Shown here piece after piece: positions 24,770-36,010 of a DNA stretch of 64,000 nucleotides (position 1 is its first letter; each line of letters begins with the position of its first letter). Source of the DNA: Gnetum montanum (lineage: Eukaryota > Streptophyta > Gnetopsida > Gnetales > Gnetaceae); NCBI GenBank assembly GCA_015680685.1, contig MNCI01007988.1:7993-71992 (forward strand). Reading direction: 5' to 3'. A program made the translations under genes and the position numbers. The notes beneath the pieces were generated by a model. That model did no database searches and had not been told where the DNA came from. It was given only the letters and a program-made list of their open reading frames with translations.

Positions 24770-25210
24770 GCCACCATGAGTTGAATGAGTTGCAAAGAGA
24801 TCATGATCTAAAAATGCCATGAGTTGTGATCTTTGTTAATAGATTGTGATAGCTAACCATGAGTCATGATCAAGTCACGTTGTTATGCCATGATCTTACC
24901 ATAGACCATGGTCTAACAAAATAGAGAGGAAATGAAATTTTTAAATACCACAAGCTAGATATAATTCATGGTTAGGTAATGATGATGTTTTAGCCTCAAT
25001 GGTACTTTCTTGTACTTCAAATGTAATCCATGAGTAGATCAAAAGTGATGGGACTATTAAAGAATAGACCACAAGTTATGGTCTTTAATGCCATGAATCA
25101 TGATAAGGTCATGATGCCTACCATAGATTGTGATGAGGTCATGGTCTTTTGAAAATTGTTGATTTATTTACCATGAGCCATGGTGAACTTGTGGTGAAGT
25201 CATAGTCCTA
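24770..25210. repeat. CCATGAGTCATGGTC-type interspersed short repeats
   Basis: Near-palindromic words such as 'accatgagtcatgatcaagtc', 'taccatagaccatggtcta' and 'ccatgagccatggtgaac' recur eight or more times with irregular 20-60 base spacing. The same word family occurs in the unit D LTR at 32,750-33,160. Confidence 0.6.
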
Positions 25211-27534
25211 CAAGATATAGAGAATGACATTGCAATGAAATTCTGGATATAATATAAGAACATTTGAGGCTTAAAACTTGGAAAAATAAAGACTAGAAAC
25301 ATGTTCTAAATTTTTCAAACGTGGTAAAGTAAGCTTTAATTAGAATATAAACATGAATTGAGGCTTAAATTTAACTTATATATGCAAAATATACAAAACC
25401 ATCATAAACATGCATAAACTCTTAAAACCACACAAAATGACTTTAGATGAATTTAGAAACATTATATAAACATGAAAAAATAATAAAAAGCTAAATAATA
25501 TTGAAAAAAGAATATGTAAATACATTTATGTGCTTTTAAATTATAATGAAAGGATTGAAACCCATGAACATGAATGTAAGAATACAAAGAAATTTACTGG
25601 AACTTAAAAATGGGAAGTGAATCCCTTGTATTAAAGCATAAAACTACTTTTAAATTCTTTAAATATTCACTAGAAACATAAGGAAACATATAGTTAGCTT
25701 TACAAACATGATAGAACTTGAAATCAAAATCTACATGTAAGAAAAATATGAGAATGCATAAATTTTAAGAATCTAAGAAAGAAAAGCTTGCAAGAACTTG
25801 GAAGAAGAATCCATAAAAGAGGATTCACTCTTCAAATTAAAAGAGTCATGGTACAGAATGTAATAAAAGAAAAAGAAAAAATTTAAAAAAGGTTTCCCAA
25901 GAATACAAAGATTGTGGAGGAATATTCAAGAATTCAACAATGGAAGAACTTCTATTCACTTCAACTCAAAAATGCAAGGAAATTTACAATGGGAAGGATT
26001 CCTCTTGATTTATATTTTTATGTGGAAGATTTTTCCTCTTGGATCATGGGTCATGAATGAAGGCTCTTGGCCCCTTCTTGATCTTTTTAGCAATTTTCTC
26101 AATCCATAATCTTCTAAAATCCTTTTCTTTAAAAAAAAATACACTCATAATGCTTAATACATAAGGATAAACATCATAGGAAATACTACCATTACTTCAT
26201 ACTCTAATCAACATTAAAGAAAATATTAATGAAGGAGGAAGAAGGCCCCTTTTTAATAGGTGGTAATGTGCTTACTATGGATTAATTGTTTTGATCTTTA
26301 CCTTTGGTAATTTAATACATCTTGTAACATGCTATGTTCTTGACCCACTGGTCTATCTTTAAATTTTATTGATCTTTGGTTGATTTATGTCTTATGGAGG
26401 ATTTGATCTCATAACCCTATGATCAATATTATTGTGTGCTCTATTATATTTGTGAAACCTTTTAATTATCTTTTAATTAACTTGCCTTTTATTATTATGG
26501 TCTCCCTTTTTGAAAATATTCCTCTTTTGAATTCTCACTTTGGTATTAATTATCATCTTTTCTTAATATTATTTTATTGAGATCTTGGATTTGAATTTTA
26601 CTTATTTGGTAGTGTTTCTTACTAAGAACGGGTTGATGGAAGGTGGAACATGCTATGAATTGGCATATGGGGATTTTTGGAAAATATCATATTTTCATTA
26701 AACTAAATAAAAGCTTTTTTCTATTTTCTTTCATTTGTGAATTGGGCTTTTTCTATTATTTATTGGACTTGTATTTGAACTTTGATATTTATCATATATT
26801 TGATTCAGAATATAATTCATTGTAAGAAATTATTGTTATATTGGCTAAAAGTTTGTAATCTTTTATTTAGTTAAGAGTTTTCATCTTTCATACATTGATC
26901 ACACTTACTCGTGGTGATTTCTTCCTCTCTTGTGGTGATTCAGTTTCTTGGCCTTCAACTTTAGGTGTTGCAGACCAACTTTGTTGTAGTTCAATTTGTT
27001 AAGGTAGAGTAACTAGTCCAAACTTTGTTTCTTTGTACATTTTTAATGATCTAACTATTGTCCCATTATCATCAACTTTATTGTTCTTATTTGCAAATTC
27101 CTTGATGAATGTTATCATTTTATGGACATCTTGTGGCTATTTTGACCTTATTCTGATTGAACAAAATGTATTGGAGGTTAGGAAGACATCTTTCTCATTG
27201 TACCTAGCAGGATGAGATGTCTATCCATCATTGTAGATACCTTACAGGAAATGTCTACTTGCATTGCAAGATGTCTATCCTACTAGGTCTATTTGTGAGC
27301 CATCCAAATTGAAGTTGAGAGCCTTGTTACATGCTAAAATAGTTTTTCTTTAACCTTAGAACATCTTGAACTCATCAAAACACATTCAAATATCCTAAAA
27401 ATAAGGTAAAATACACCATTTTGTGTTCAATTTGTGGTTGTTGTTGTTTTTTTATCTATTTCATGCTATTCTTATGATCTTTGAATCATTTTTTATCTTT
27501 AATGTCCTATTTTGATCTCTTGATTATGAATTTC

Positions 27535-27790
27535 AATGGGATCAATGGGTAGGCATTATGAGGAGTCTAGGTTAACATCTAGAACTTGACCCACATCACC
27601 TATGATTGTACTCTAAGTAGCAAGATCTGAGTGACAATGGGTAAGCATTATGAAGGATAGTGTTGGCTTCCTTGCTTGATCCACATCACCTATGATTACA
27701 CTTAGATTGTGACATTAGGCAAGCATTATCGAGGAACTATTTAGGCAATCAATGTCTACTCACATCACTTGTAAATTTCATGTGGCTAGT
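27535..27790. repeat. about 90-base tandem repeat, three copies
   Basis: Three decayed copies share 'gggtaggcattatgagga', a middle with 'cttgacccacatcacctatgatt' and a 'gtgacaatgggtaagcatt'-like junction. The third copy is the most diverged. Function unknown. Confidence 0.55.
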
Positions 27791-28639
27791 TTTCTTGATG
27801 TAAAACTAAAGGGTATGTAATCTGTATGAGTTTCTTTTTAGATTCAATCCATTCAAGATTGGGTCTGGTTGGTTAACTTATCCTTGAACAGAGTCACTGA
27901 TAACATCCAACAAAGGTGATACCTTTATGGACAATCGTTCTTGTGAATGATTGATTCTAGTGCATTCTTAGTTTATATATCTCTTGATATTTTGTGAATA
28001 TCATGGTTTTGAATTTTTCTTTTGGTATCTAATCTCAAAAATCTTGAGATGGCTTCTTATGTAGCATGTACCTTGTCCTTTAGATTGTTCCAAGTACACC
28101 AAGATGATTGGCTCTACTAGAAGGTTTCTAATCCATCCTACATATGTGAACGTAGATATAAATTGTAGAAGCTAGGATCATGATGGTGATGAAGGTAGAT
28201 CATTGAATCTTTCCTTTATGTTTTCAAATTTTAATTATGTTATCATGATATTTAATGTTTGATCTTTTGTAATTATGTATATTATTAATCCTCCTTTAAT
28301 ACTATGAACTTGTTATGTTATGATATTTATTTATAAATTATGATTAATGGAATTTCTATTTAAAGTGTTTAATGTGAACTTCAGTTTTACCATGTACTTT
28401 GATTAAGATTTATAATGCTTATGCTTATCATTAGCCTTTGGTTATAAGCATTATAACATCACATGTCCAAGTAATAAGATTTATGTGATTAAAGTTGGAT
28501 TATTTAAGTATAAAATTTTGGGTGACATGTCTCTTAGTTTACTAATCTTCATATCATAAGTATAGGAGAATATAACACCATCTTAGAGATGGATAGGATG
28601 TCTTACTATCAAGGAATATTTAACTATTATCATAAGACA

Positions 28640-31585
28640 CTTTCCTTGATGACAAACAATGATGTTCAAGTAATAGTGCAAACTAGACCATGCAAGGTTA
28701 AGCTAGATATTGCCTCTTAGAGATTTTCATCACTTTTTTGTGGAAGGATCATTCTTTTGTTCATAATTTCTATTAGTGAACCTTCTCATAAGAGATTGAT
28801 CAAATTCCTATTGTTCATGAGTTTCTTGATGTCTTCCATTCAAAGTTTCTAGATTTGCTTCCAATACATGATGTTAACTGTAATATTTCTTTCAAACTTA
28901 ATGCTAAACCTATATCTAAGGTTCCACACAATATGTCACCTATTGATTTAGGTGAATTAAATATTCAACTTTAGGATCTGCTAGATAAGAATCTAATTCA
29001 TACAAGTGTATCTCCTTGGGTGCTACTATTCTCTTAATCAAGAAGAAGAATGATATTATGAGATTGTGTATATTTTATAAATAGCTTAATTAAGTGACTA
29101 TGAATAACAACGGTCCTTTATCTCACATAAATGACTTATTTGATTAGTTAAGAGAATCTTGAGTGTTCTTGAACATAGCTCTAAAGTCAAGGTACCATCA
29201 GGTTTTCATCAAATTGAGAATATCCCTAAGATAGACTTTAGGATATTGTACATGCATTATGACTTCATGATTTTACCATTCACACTCACTAATTCTCCTA
29301 GAGTATTTATGCATCTCATGAATAGTATGATGAATTGTACCTAGATCATTTTATTATTATTTTCATAATTGATATCTTGGTGTACTTTCCATCAAATAAT
29401 CTTCATGAGTAACATTCAAGAATAGTGTTACAAAAGCTTAGAAAAGAATTAGTTGTTCACTCAACCTTTGAAGTATTCAGTTTGGCACTAATTGATTTAT
29501 TTCTTGGGACATGTTATTTCAAAGGCTAGTATAGTGTTATACCCTACTAATATATTATTCTTTTAGGATTGGCCTATCCCTAATGACATTGAAGAGGTTT
29601 GAAATTTCTTTGATTTGGTAAGTTACTACAAGAGATTCATTGAAATTTTGTCCCATATTTCTTCACCTCTTATAAAGCTATTATAGAATGATGTTCAATT
29701 CTTATAGAAACCAAAATGTTAGGTTACTTTTGATGAACTCAAAAGTAGATCAATTTCAAATATTGTATTGATTTTTCCTACACTAGGTAAACCACATAAT
29801 GTTTCCATGGATGTGTTAGCTAAAGGTTATGGGTGTCCTTATGAATGAGGATAAAGTGTTAGCACATGATTCAAGATAACTAAAGCCTTATGAGATGTGT
29901 TATTCCACTCATGATCTTAGTTTAGGGGCAATGGTATGTACCTTAAAGTTTGCATGCAACTATTTTTTTTCATGAATGGTTGATGAGTTGGATTGATTAT
30001 AAAGAGTTGCAATAGTTAGGTAATTATTCATATTTGAAACTATGTTAAATGTAGTGAATTCAATTATTGGTTGGTTTTTTCTTTACCATCCAGTATTGGA
30101 GAGTTAAAAGGAATGTTTTTGTGGATGTCTCAAGTTGTGTGGCTAGTAAAACTTACAATTTTGTGATTTAATCATACATGATAGATGAGTTTTGATTATA
30201 GTGAGATTCTTTTTGTGAGAAAATTAGGCATTCTAATAATCTATAGTTTACAACATATGTGCTCAAGTTGGTTCATTATAAGAATCAAGTGTATATGCTT
30301 GATTCCTTATAATAATTTCTATTGGAGGAAGCTTCCTTTAGCAAGTTTTAGATTCATCCAAGTAGCACAAGGATGCATCAAATGCTAAAGAGGTTGTATT
30401 GGAGGTCACTCATGAAAAAGTAGGTTGGAAAATTTTTGGTAAGATGCTTAATATTTCAATAGATTAATCTTGAGCATTAGCAACTAAGTAGCTACTTATA
30501 CCCTCATATTATTCCATAATGGAAGGGGGAGGTAATCAATATGGATTTCATTATTAGTTTCTCTTGTACTAGGGTGGAAAAGACATCATCTTCATTTTTG
30601 TCAACTTGTTAACTAAGCTAGCTTATTTCCTTGCTACAAAGACCATATCCAATGTAAAGGATATTGTGTAGTTATTCATCCTTCAGATTATTTTATTGCA
30701 TGATATTCTTAACAAAATTTTCTCCAATTGTGATATCATATTTACATCTCTATTCTGGCATGCATTCATGAATAGCTTGGGTACTAGACTAAGTTTGAGT
30801 TTAGTATACCATCTACAAATGAATGGATAGGTTGAGAGAGTCAACTAGATTTTGGAGGAGATGCTTTAGTTTTATGCCTCATAGAGTTTGGATAGCTAAG
30901 ATAGTCTATTATCATTGGCTAAGTTTTTCTATAATAATAGCTATGAAACAAATATGAAAAAATCATAGTATGATGTTTTGTACAATAGACCTTGTAGAAT
31001 TTCTTTGTGTTAGGATGAAATTGAGAATATGAAGCAAATCAATTTGGATATAGTTTTATGCATGATAGAGTAGATTAAGAAGATTTGTGAGTAACTTAGA
31101 ATAACTAAAAACTAGTAGGATAGCTATGAAAATCAAGAAGATCTATCAAATTAGTAGTTGATGAAAAGTTGTTCATTTGTGTCTCTCTATCATAGGGCTT
31201 AATGTGCTTTGGTTAGAAAGGAAAGCTTGCATCTCATTACATTGGACCATTTGATGTGCCTTAGTGCATAGGAAACATGGTGTATTGCATAAATTTTCCT
31301 TAATAGCTTTTAAACATGCATGATGTTTTTATAGATCCATACTTTAGAAGTATGTTCCTAATGATAGTCATGTTTTCAATTAAATCAATGTACACCTCTA
31401 ATCATATGATTCATATGTGAAGTATCCCATTAGGATCATGGATTCAATGGAGTGTGGGTTGCATAGCAAGATAGTCTCCAAGGTGAAAGTCTTATAGAGC
31501 TACCATGGTTTCCATGAATTGACTTAGAAGATTGAGTTTGATATGCATTCATATTATCTTGAAATCTTTTAGGAGGAATATTCTT
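28640..31585 (+). pseudogene. chromovirus pol: RT, RNase H, integrase (unit D)
   Basis: The RT approach region lies near 28,790-28,990. The clearest RT segment is 29,190-29,335 with GFHQIENIPKIDFRI, then HYDFMILPFTLTNSPRVFMHLMN, matching the chromovirus GYHQIR/PFGLTNAP block. An IDILVYF-like piece follows near 29,367. Integrase is recognised at about 30,490-30,660 (PHIIP, MDFIISFSCTR) and by QMNGQVERVNQILEEML-like sequence at about 30,817-30,875. A terminal block near 31,436-31,580 (SKVKVL, SYHGFHELT) resembles the type II chromodomain end. Numerous stops; non-functional. Confidence 0.7.
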
Positions 31586-31598
31586 AAGGAGGAAAGAA
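31586..31598 (+). other. polypurine tract of unit D
   Basis: AAGGAGGAAAGAA lies immediately before TGTAATAACCC, the expected position of the plus-strand primer at the 3' LTR. Confidence 0.7.
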
Positions 31599-34475
31599 TG
31601 TAATAACCCATACTTTTTTAGGGTTATGTTATTGTTTCTACCTTATGATTTTATGCTTCTTGATGGATTTAATGTTTGTGATATGATTTCTAGTTAAGCT
31701 TATTAGTCATTATGGACTTTTTACATTATATCAGTATGCCAATATATGTTATTTTATGGATTTTAATTATATTTTTAGCTAGTGTGCACTAACTTGATGG
31801 CAAAGTTTAGCAAGCTTTTTATGGAGACTATGATATTCACATGATTGCAAGAAAAAATTTTGTGTGAGCATAATATTTTTTTATTAATTAAATTATTTAT
31901 CATATTTTTTGTTTTTAATTAAAGTATTTTTATAAATGTTTAATTATTTTTGTGAAAAGTCTACCTGAGTTATGAGAGGCTTTGTACTAGTCTTTTTATT
32001 TTCAATTTTCATTTTAGAAATAGGGTTAAGGTTGCTACATTTGAGTGTTTGGTATATTTTCATTAAAAACCAAAAATTTCATTCTTTTAAGAACATTGTA
32101 TCCATTTTCTTAAATGTGAAAACACTATTGGATTAAAGGTTTATGATCGTATTATAAAGATTTGTTGATTCCTGTTTGTGATTATGCAAGAGTGCTTAGT
32201 TGTGTTCATGGTACATTGTGGATTGTGCTTTTGTTATCCAAGTGAGTTATCTTGACATTTTTTCTTGTTTTAGTTCTTAGGTTTTATACATTACTAGCAA
32301 GGCCAAATTTTTCTAAATTATTTTCAAATTTGTATACAATTATGATTGGGATTGGATTTTTCAATTGTAATTTTACAACTTTTGAGAATTTTGAGAAAAT
32401 TAGGATTTTGTAAGAATTCAAGAAACAACTATTTTGGACTTACATATTATGCATTAATCATGAATCTTGGTGCTATTAATTTCATCTTATGATAAATTTG
32501 ATTTGGTTTTTAATGTTTTACTAAATTTCCAATCCTTATCATTTTATAAGTTGTTGATGATTTCAGTTAGGGTTTGGACCTCTTTATCTTACCATCATTT
32601 TGTTTTTTTCTTTTCTCTAATTTTGAAGGTACAATTATGTTCTATGATTCATGTTAATGTCTTCTCTAGTTTCCTCTATAAATTAGTAATTTTTTAAAGG
32701 TTGTTTCAAGCTAATTTCTCTTTTCCTCAAGATATACATTCAAAACATGAGTCTATAATATGTCATGATTAGATTGTTAGTACTAACCATAAGTCAGATC
32801 ATGGTCAACTCTTTTTCTTTCTTTGAAATTTCTAAACTCTATTTCTAAAAACTTGCAATCTCACAAGTAATGGTCAATTTATGATTAGTTACCACGGATC
32901 ATGGGGAAGTCATGGTCAAGTATATCTTCTTGATCTTTTTGTTTCAAGTTATTTTGATTGGTTTCTAGTTAACCATAGAGCATGTTCAAATCATGGGCAA
33001 GTTATTATCAAGCTCTATGAGTTATCAATAGGTTATGATCAAGTCATGATTGAGACATTTTTATAGTAGTTCTTGACAATGGTTTTTTTGAGTAAATCAT
33101 GAGTTGTGTTAAGGTCATGGCTGGATTTTGGTTAGCCACCATAGGTCATAGTATGGTTTTTCTTGAATTTTAACTTATTTCAATGTTTTTTTATACTACT
33201 TGGACTTGGTTCAACACATCTTGATATCATTTGGCTTTGTTCAATATAGTTTGATTGGTCTTAATCATGTTGAATTTTTGGAATCAATTATTGCTTCTTA
33301 TTACACCTTTTAGATATTTGAACTTGTTGGCTATTAGTAGTATTCCTCCACCATTAAATTTTGGTTGTACTTATTTTTATGCTTGAATGTTTATAATTTA
33401 TTAGGAGATAACATCAAGTTGTGTTGTCAATTGGAGATGGGATCCCTAGATACATTTGGTATTTAATCCCCATTGGGATGCATTAGGATGAATCTCACTA
33501 TAGACTCCATCTTGTAGAAGATGTTGATTCATGGCTCATTTATCCCTTTCATTTAATTCCTCTAGAATATCAAAGGTGAGGACTAGGTAGTACTTCTAAT
33601 ACTAGTAGTTTGGAAAGTTAGAGGTGTGTCCTAGGTTGCATCCCTAGCATTGAGACTAATATATAAAATCCATTTACATGAGAGTTTGGCATTTGGAATG
33701 AAAAATTGGTTTGGAAAGTACTCATGAAAACAAATCATACATTTGAAACTAAGTGCAATGCATGATATCCTCCATGTTTGTAGGTTGATGGCTTAGAATA
33801 GGCAATTTGATTTGGTTAGATTTTTGTTTAATGCTTAGATCTATGTATGATGTGTGGTTTATGATATATGGATTATTTGTTCTTACTAATATGTATTTCA
33901 AGCTAGCATGCCTTCATCTAGCCATCATGAAACTTTATTTCAAATCAATCAAAGAAGGTCCCAAGGTTTCTAACTTAGTTTATAATAGCCTCTTATATTA
34001 TTTTCAGTTTACAAAGGCGAGGTATAGTAAGGATATTTTTTGATATTTATTATTGATATTGGATAATATGCATAATTATTTTCTAGCTTCATTCTTTTTA
34101 TCTCTTTGGCATATTATGACATTAAATACATATGTATCAATTATTCTTTTTCATGCTTTATGTTTGGAATCATGAATTATTTATATATATATATATTGAG
34201 CATATATTGATACAAATGGATGTTTTTTATTATGCTCTAATTCTTATATGTTTTATTCTATTATCTATTTTCAGCTTATCATTAGCTTTCATTCTACTTT
34301 TATATATTTATACTATTTAATTATATTTTATATTCTTCCATTGTCAATGTCTTACCTTTTCTTTTGGTCATGGTTTTACTATAATTCCTTTCACGTCCTT
34401 ATTACTACATTGGTTTTTTTCAATTTTGAGTTTCTATTGTCATGACCATTTACTTATCTAGCATACTCCAACATA
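31599..34475 (+). repeat. 3' LTR of unit D (about 2.9 kb)
   Basis: It begins TGTAATAACCC, the common start of Tekay-type LTRs, directly after a polypurine tract. Its last 550 bases match the truncated 5' LTR. It contains the 'ccatgagtcatggtc'-type field at 32,750-33,160 and an AT dinucleotide run near 34,180-34,196. Open frames inside it (for example 34,132-34,320) are low-complexity hydrophobic readings of AT-rich DNA. Confidence 0.7.
32750..33160. repeat. CCATGAGTCATGGTC-type repeats in the unit D LTR
   Basis: Words such as 'accacggatcatggggaagtc' and 'atgatcaagtcatgatt' recur at irregular spacing, as in 24,770-25,210. Confidence 0.55.
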
Positions 34476-34478
34476 AAT

Positions 34479-34490
34479 TAGTATCTAGAT
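34479..34490 (+). other. second initiator tRNA-Met-like primer site, after the 3' LTR
   Basis: TAGTATCTAGAT lies four bases after the LTR end and is a near match to TGGTATCAGAGC. The spacing mirrors the site after the 5' LTR at 23,314. A primer site after a 3' LTR is unexpected and suggests an LTR-internal-LTR-internal arrangement. Confidence 0.5.
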
Positions 34491-35429
34491 CCTGCCAACT
34501 AGGAATACCTCAAGAAATATGAAATCCAGTTTACAAAAAAAAGTTCATTACAAGTTCATTACAAGTTTACTTTAGTCTGTTCTTTCTCTCAAATCCAATT
34601 TACTACTTCTATTTTACATTCTTTTCCCATCCTACTCTTCATTTTGTTTTCTTAATCTTTATTCTAATATCATTATTCTATCTTCTGATATAACTTCATC
34701 CATTCTTCCTACTTCTACTTGTCTCATTATCTTCACATTTTTTAGGAAACACATTAATGATGGAAATATTTGCAAGGGATTTGCCTTATGTAGAGATATA
34801 CAAGAGGTCCTCACTAATCCTATGGTGAGGATGTATTGATTTGTAATGAGAGAAAGAGATCATCGTCATCATTAAGAAGAGCTTTATTTTTAACCTTCAG
34901 AAGTCCTTAGCTATGCTTCATTAGCCTCTATTCAACATCTATGCTAGCCTTAGAGTTCTTCAATATCTTCATTTATACTAATTCTATTGTATAACACCAA
35001 TATCATTGATAGAGAACTTATTAAAATTAGTTTCCTCCTAGTATCATCATCATGTTTAACTTTAGTGACAATACAAACATTAAACCTATTAACTGGAAGA
35101 GACTAAAATCTATAATTTTATACTACTTTTGACCCTTGAACATCATCATTTCAATCTTTACTCTTTATTTGTAATCACATATTATTTTTCATTCTTAAAT
35201 CATTCTTTCTCCTCCATACAAGGACTATTATACGATGAAGATAAAGCATTCTTCAATTCTTTAAGGAAGTAGACATCAACCTCTTACCATATAGCAGTAT
35301 CTCATGTGATTTACTCTCATCTTTAACTACATTATAAATATAGTAATTTTATATCATTATTCCCCCTCATATGTCTACTATTCAATTTTTTTTAGTAATA
35401 TTTTCCTATCATTACAAAATGTGGAAAGT
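34491..35429. other. non-coding, pyrimidine-rich segment
   Basis: No gene was recognised. A small duplication 'aagttcattac' occurs near 34,540-34,563. The segment could be decayed internal DNA of whatever followed the LTR. Confidence 0.4.
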
Positions 35430-36010
35430 AGGCTAAGTTCATATTCAATTTATGGAAACTAATGCAACAATTAGGTTTTAAACATAAACTCACAACATCA
35501 TACCACCATAAGTGAATAGTCAAGTAGAGGTTACAAATAAGGAAATAAAAAAGATCCTGACTTGAACCATTAGTAAATATAAGCAAGTCTAGAGCACCAA
35601 ATTAAATACTACCTTATGATTCTATCACTCAACCTAGAAACTCCCTATGAACTACTTACCCTATGAGTTAGTATACAAAAAATTATCTATTCAAGTAGAA
35701 CTTTGCACACTAACAATCATACATAATGATGTCCATAAGGTGTATACCGAATAAACACATGATACCAAAATTAGACACAAAGAACTTAAACCAAGGAACA
35801 AGGTCCTTTACTATAATCCCAATCATATACCACAACATATCAAGTTTTAAATACTATGGAAAAGATCCTATATTATCCACACATATTTTTGATCAAATGT
35901 CTTATAAATTTATTACTTTAACAATCCACAAAAATTGTTTTTGATCAACATACAAGTGAAGCCATTTAGAAATACCCAAGAAGCCATGACCCTAGTCTCA
36001 TCATCCATGA
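35430..36010 (+). pseudogene. Athila-like integrase C-terminal fragment
   Basis: One frame carries an LMQQLGFKHKLTT block, a QVEVTNKEIKKILT block that retains the catalytic Glu, and a KLPMNYLPYELVYKK block. A shifted frame then gives a PRNKVLYYNPNHIPQHIKF block matching 1,300-1,330 of the first element. Stops fall where Trp is normally found (three of them between about 35,590 and 35,640). Only the last third of integrase survives; no LTR is visible next to it. Confidence 0.7.

Larger units (their letters stand above)
24750..28640. other. foreign or rearranged DNA inside unit D
   Basis: About 3.9 kb separates the protease start from the RT approach region. No protein family was recognised. 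It holds a 'ccatgagtcatgatc' repeat field (24,770-25,210), an A-rich stretch (25,250-26,250), 'agatgtct' motifs (27,180-27,290) and a roughly 90-base triple repeat (27,535-27,790). The mix of LTR-like repeats suggests one or more solo LTRs, but no TG...CA edges or target duplication could be fixed. Confidence 0.45.
22810..34475 (+). mobile_element. Tekay/Del-like chromovirus (unit D), split by an insertion
   Basis: Order on +: truncated 5' LTR, primer site, gag, protease start, about 4 kb of unrelated DNA, RT/RNase H/integrase, polypurine tract, 2.9 kb LTR. The last roughly 470 bases of the two LTRs align by eye over their length (starting 'ctagccactatgaaac' at about 22,815 and 'ctagccatcatgaaac' at about 33,919). 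Protein motifs and a TGTAATAACCC LTR start are characteristic of plant Tekay/Del chromoviruses. All reading frames are broken. Confidence 0.75.

Noticed and set aside
34132-34445. Hydrophobic open frames as membrane proteins
   Set aside because: They lie inside an LTR and reflect T-rich composition.
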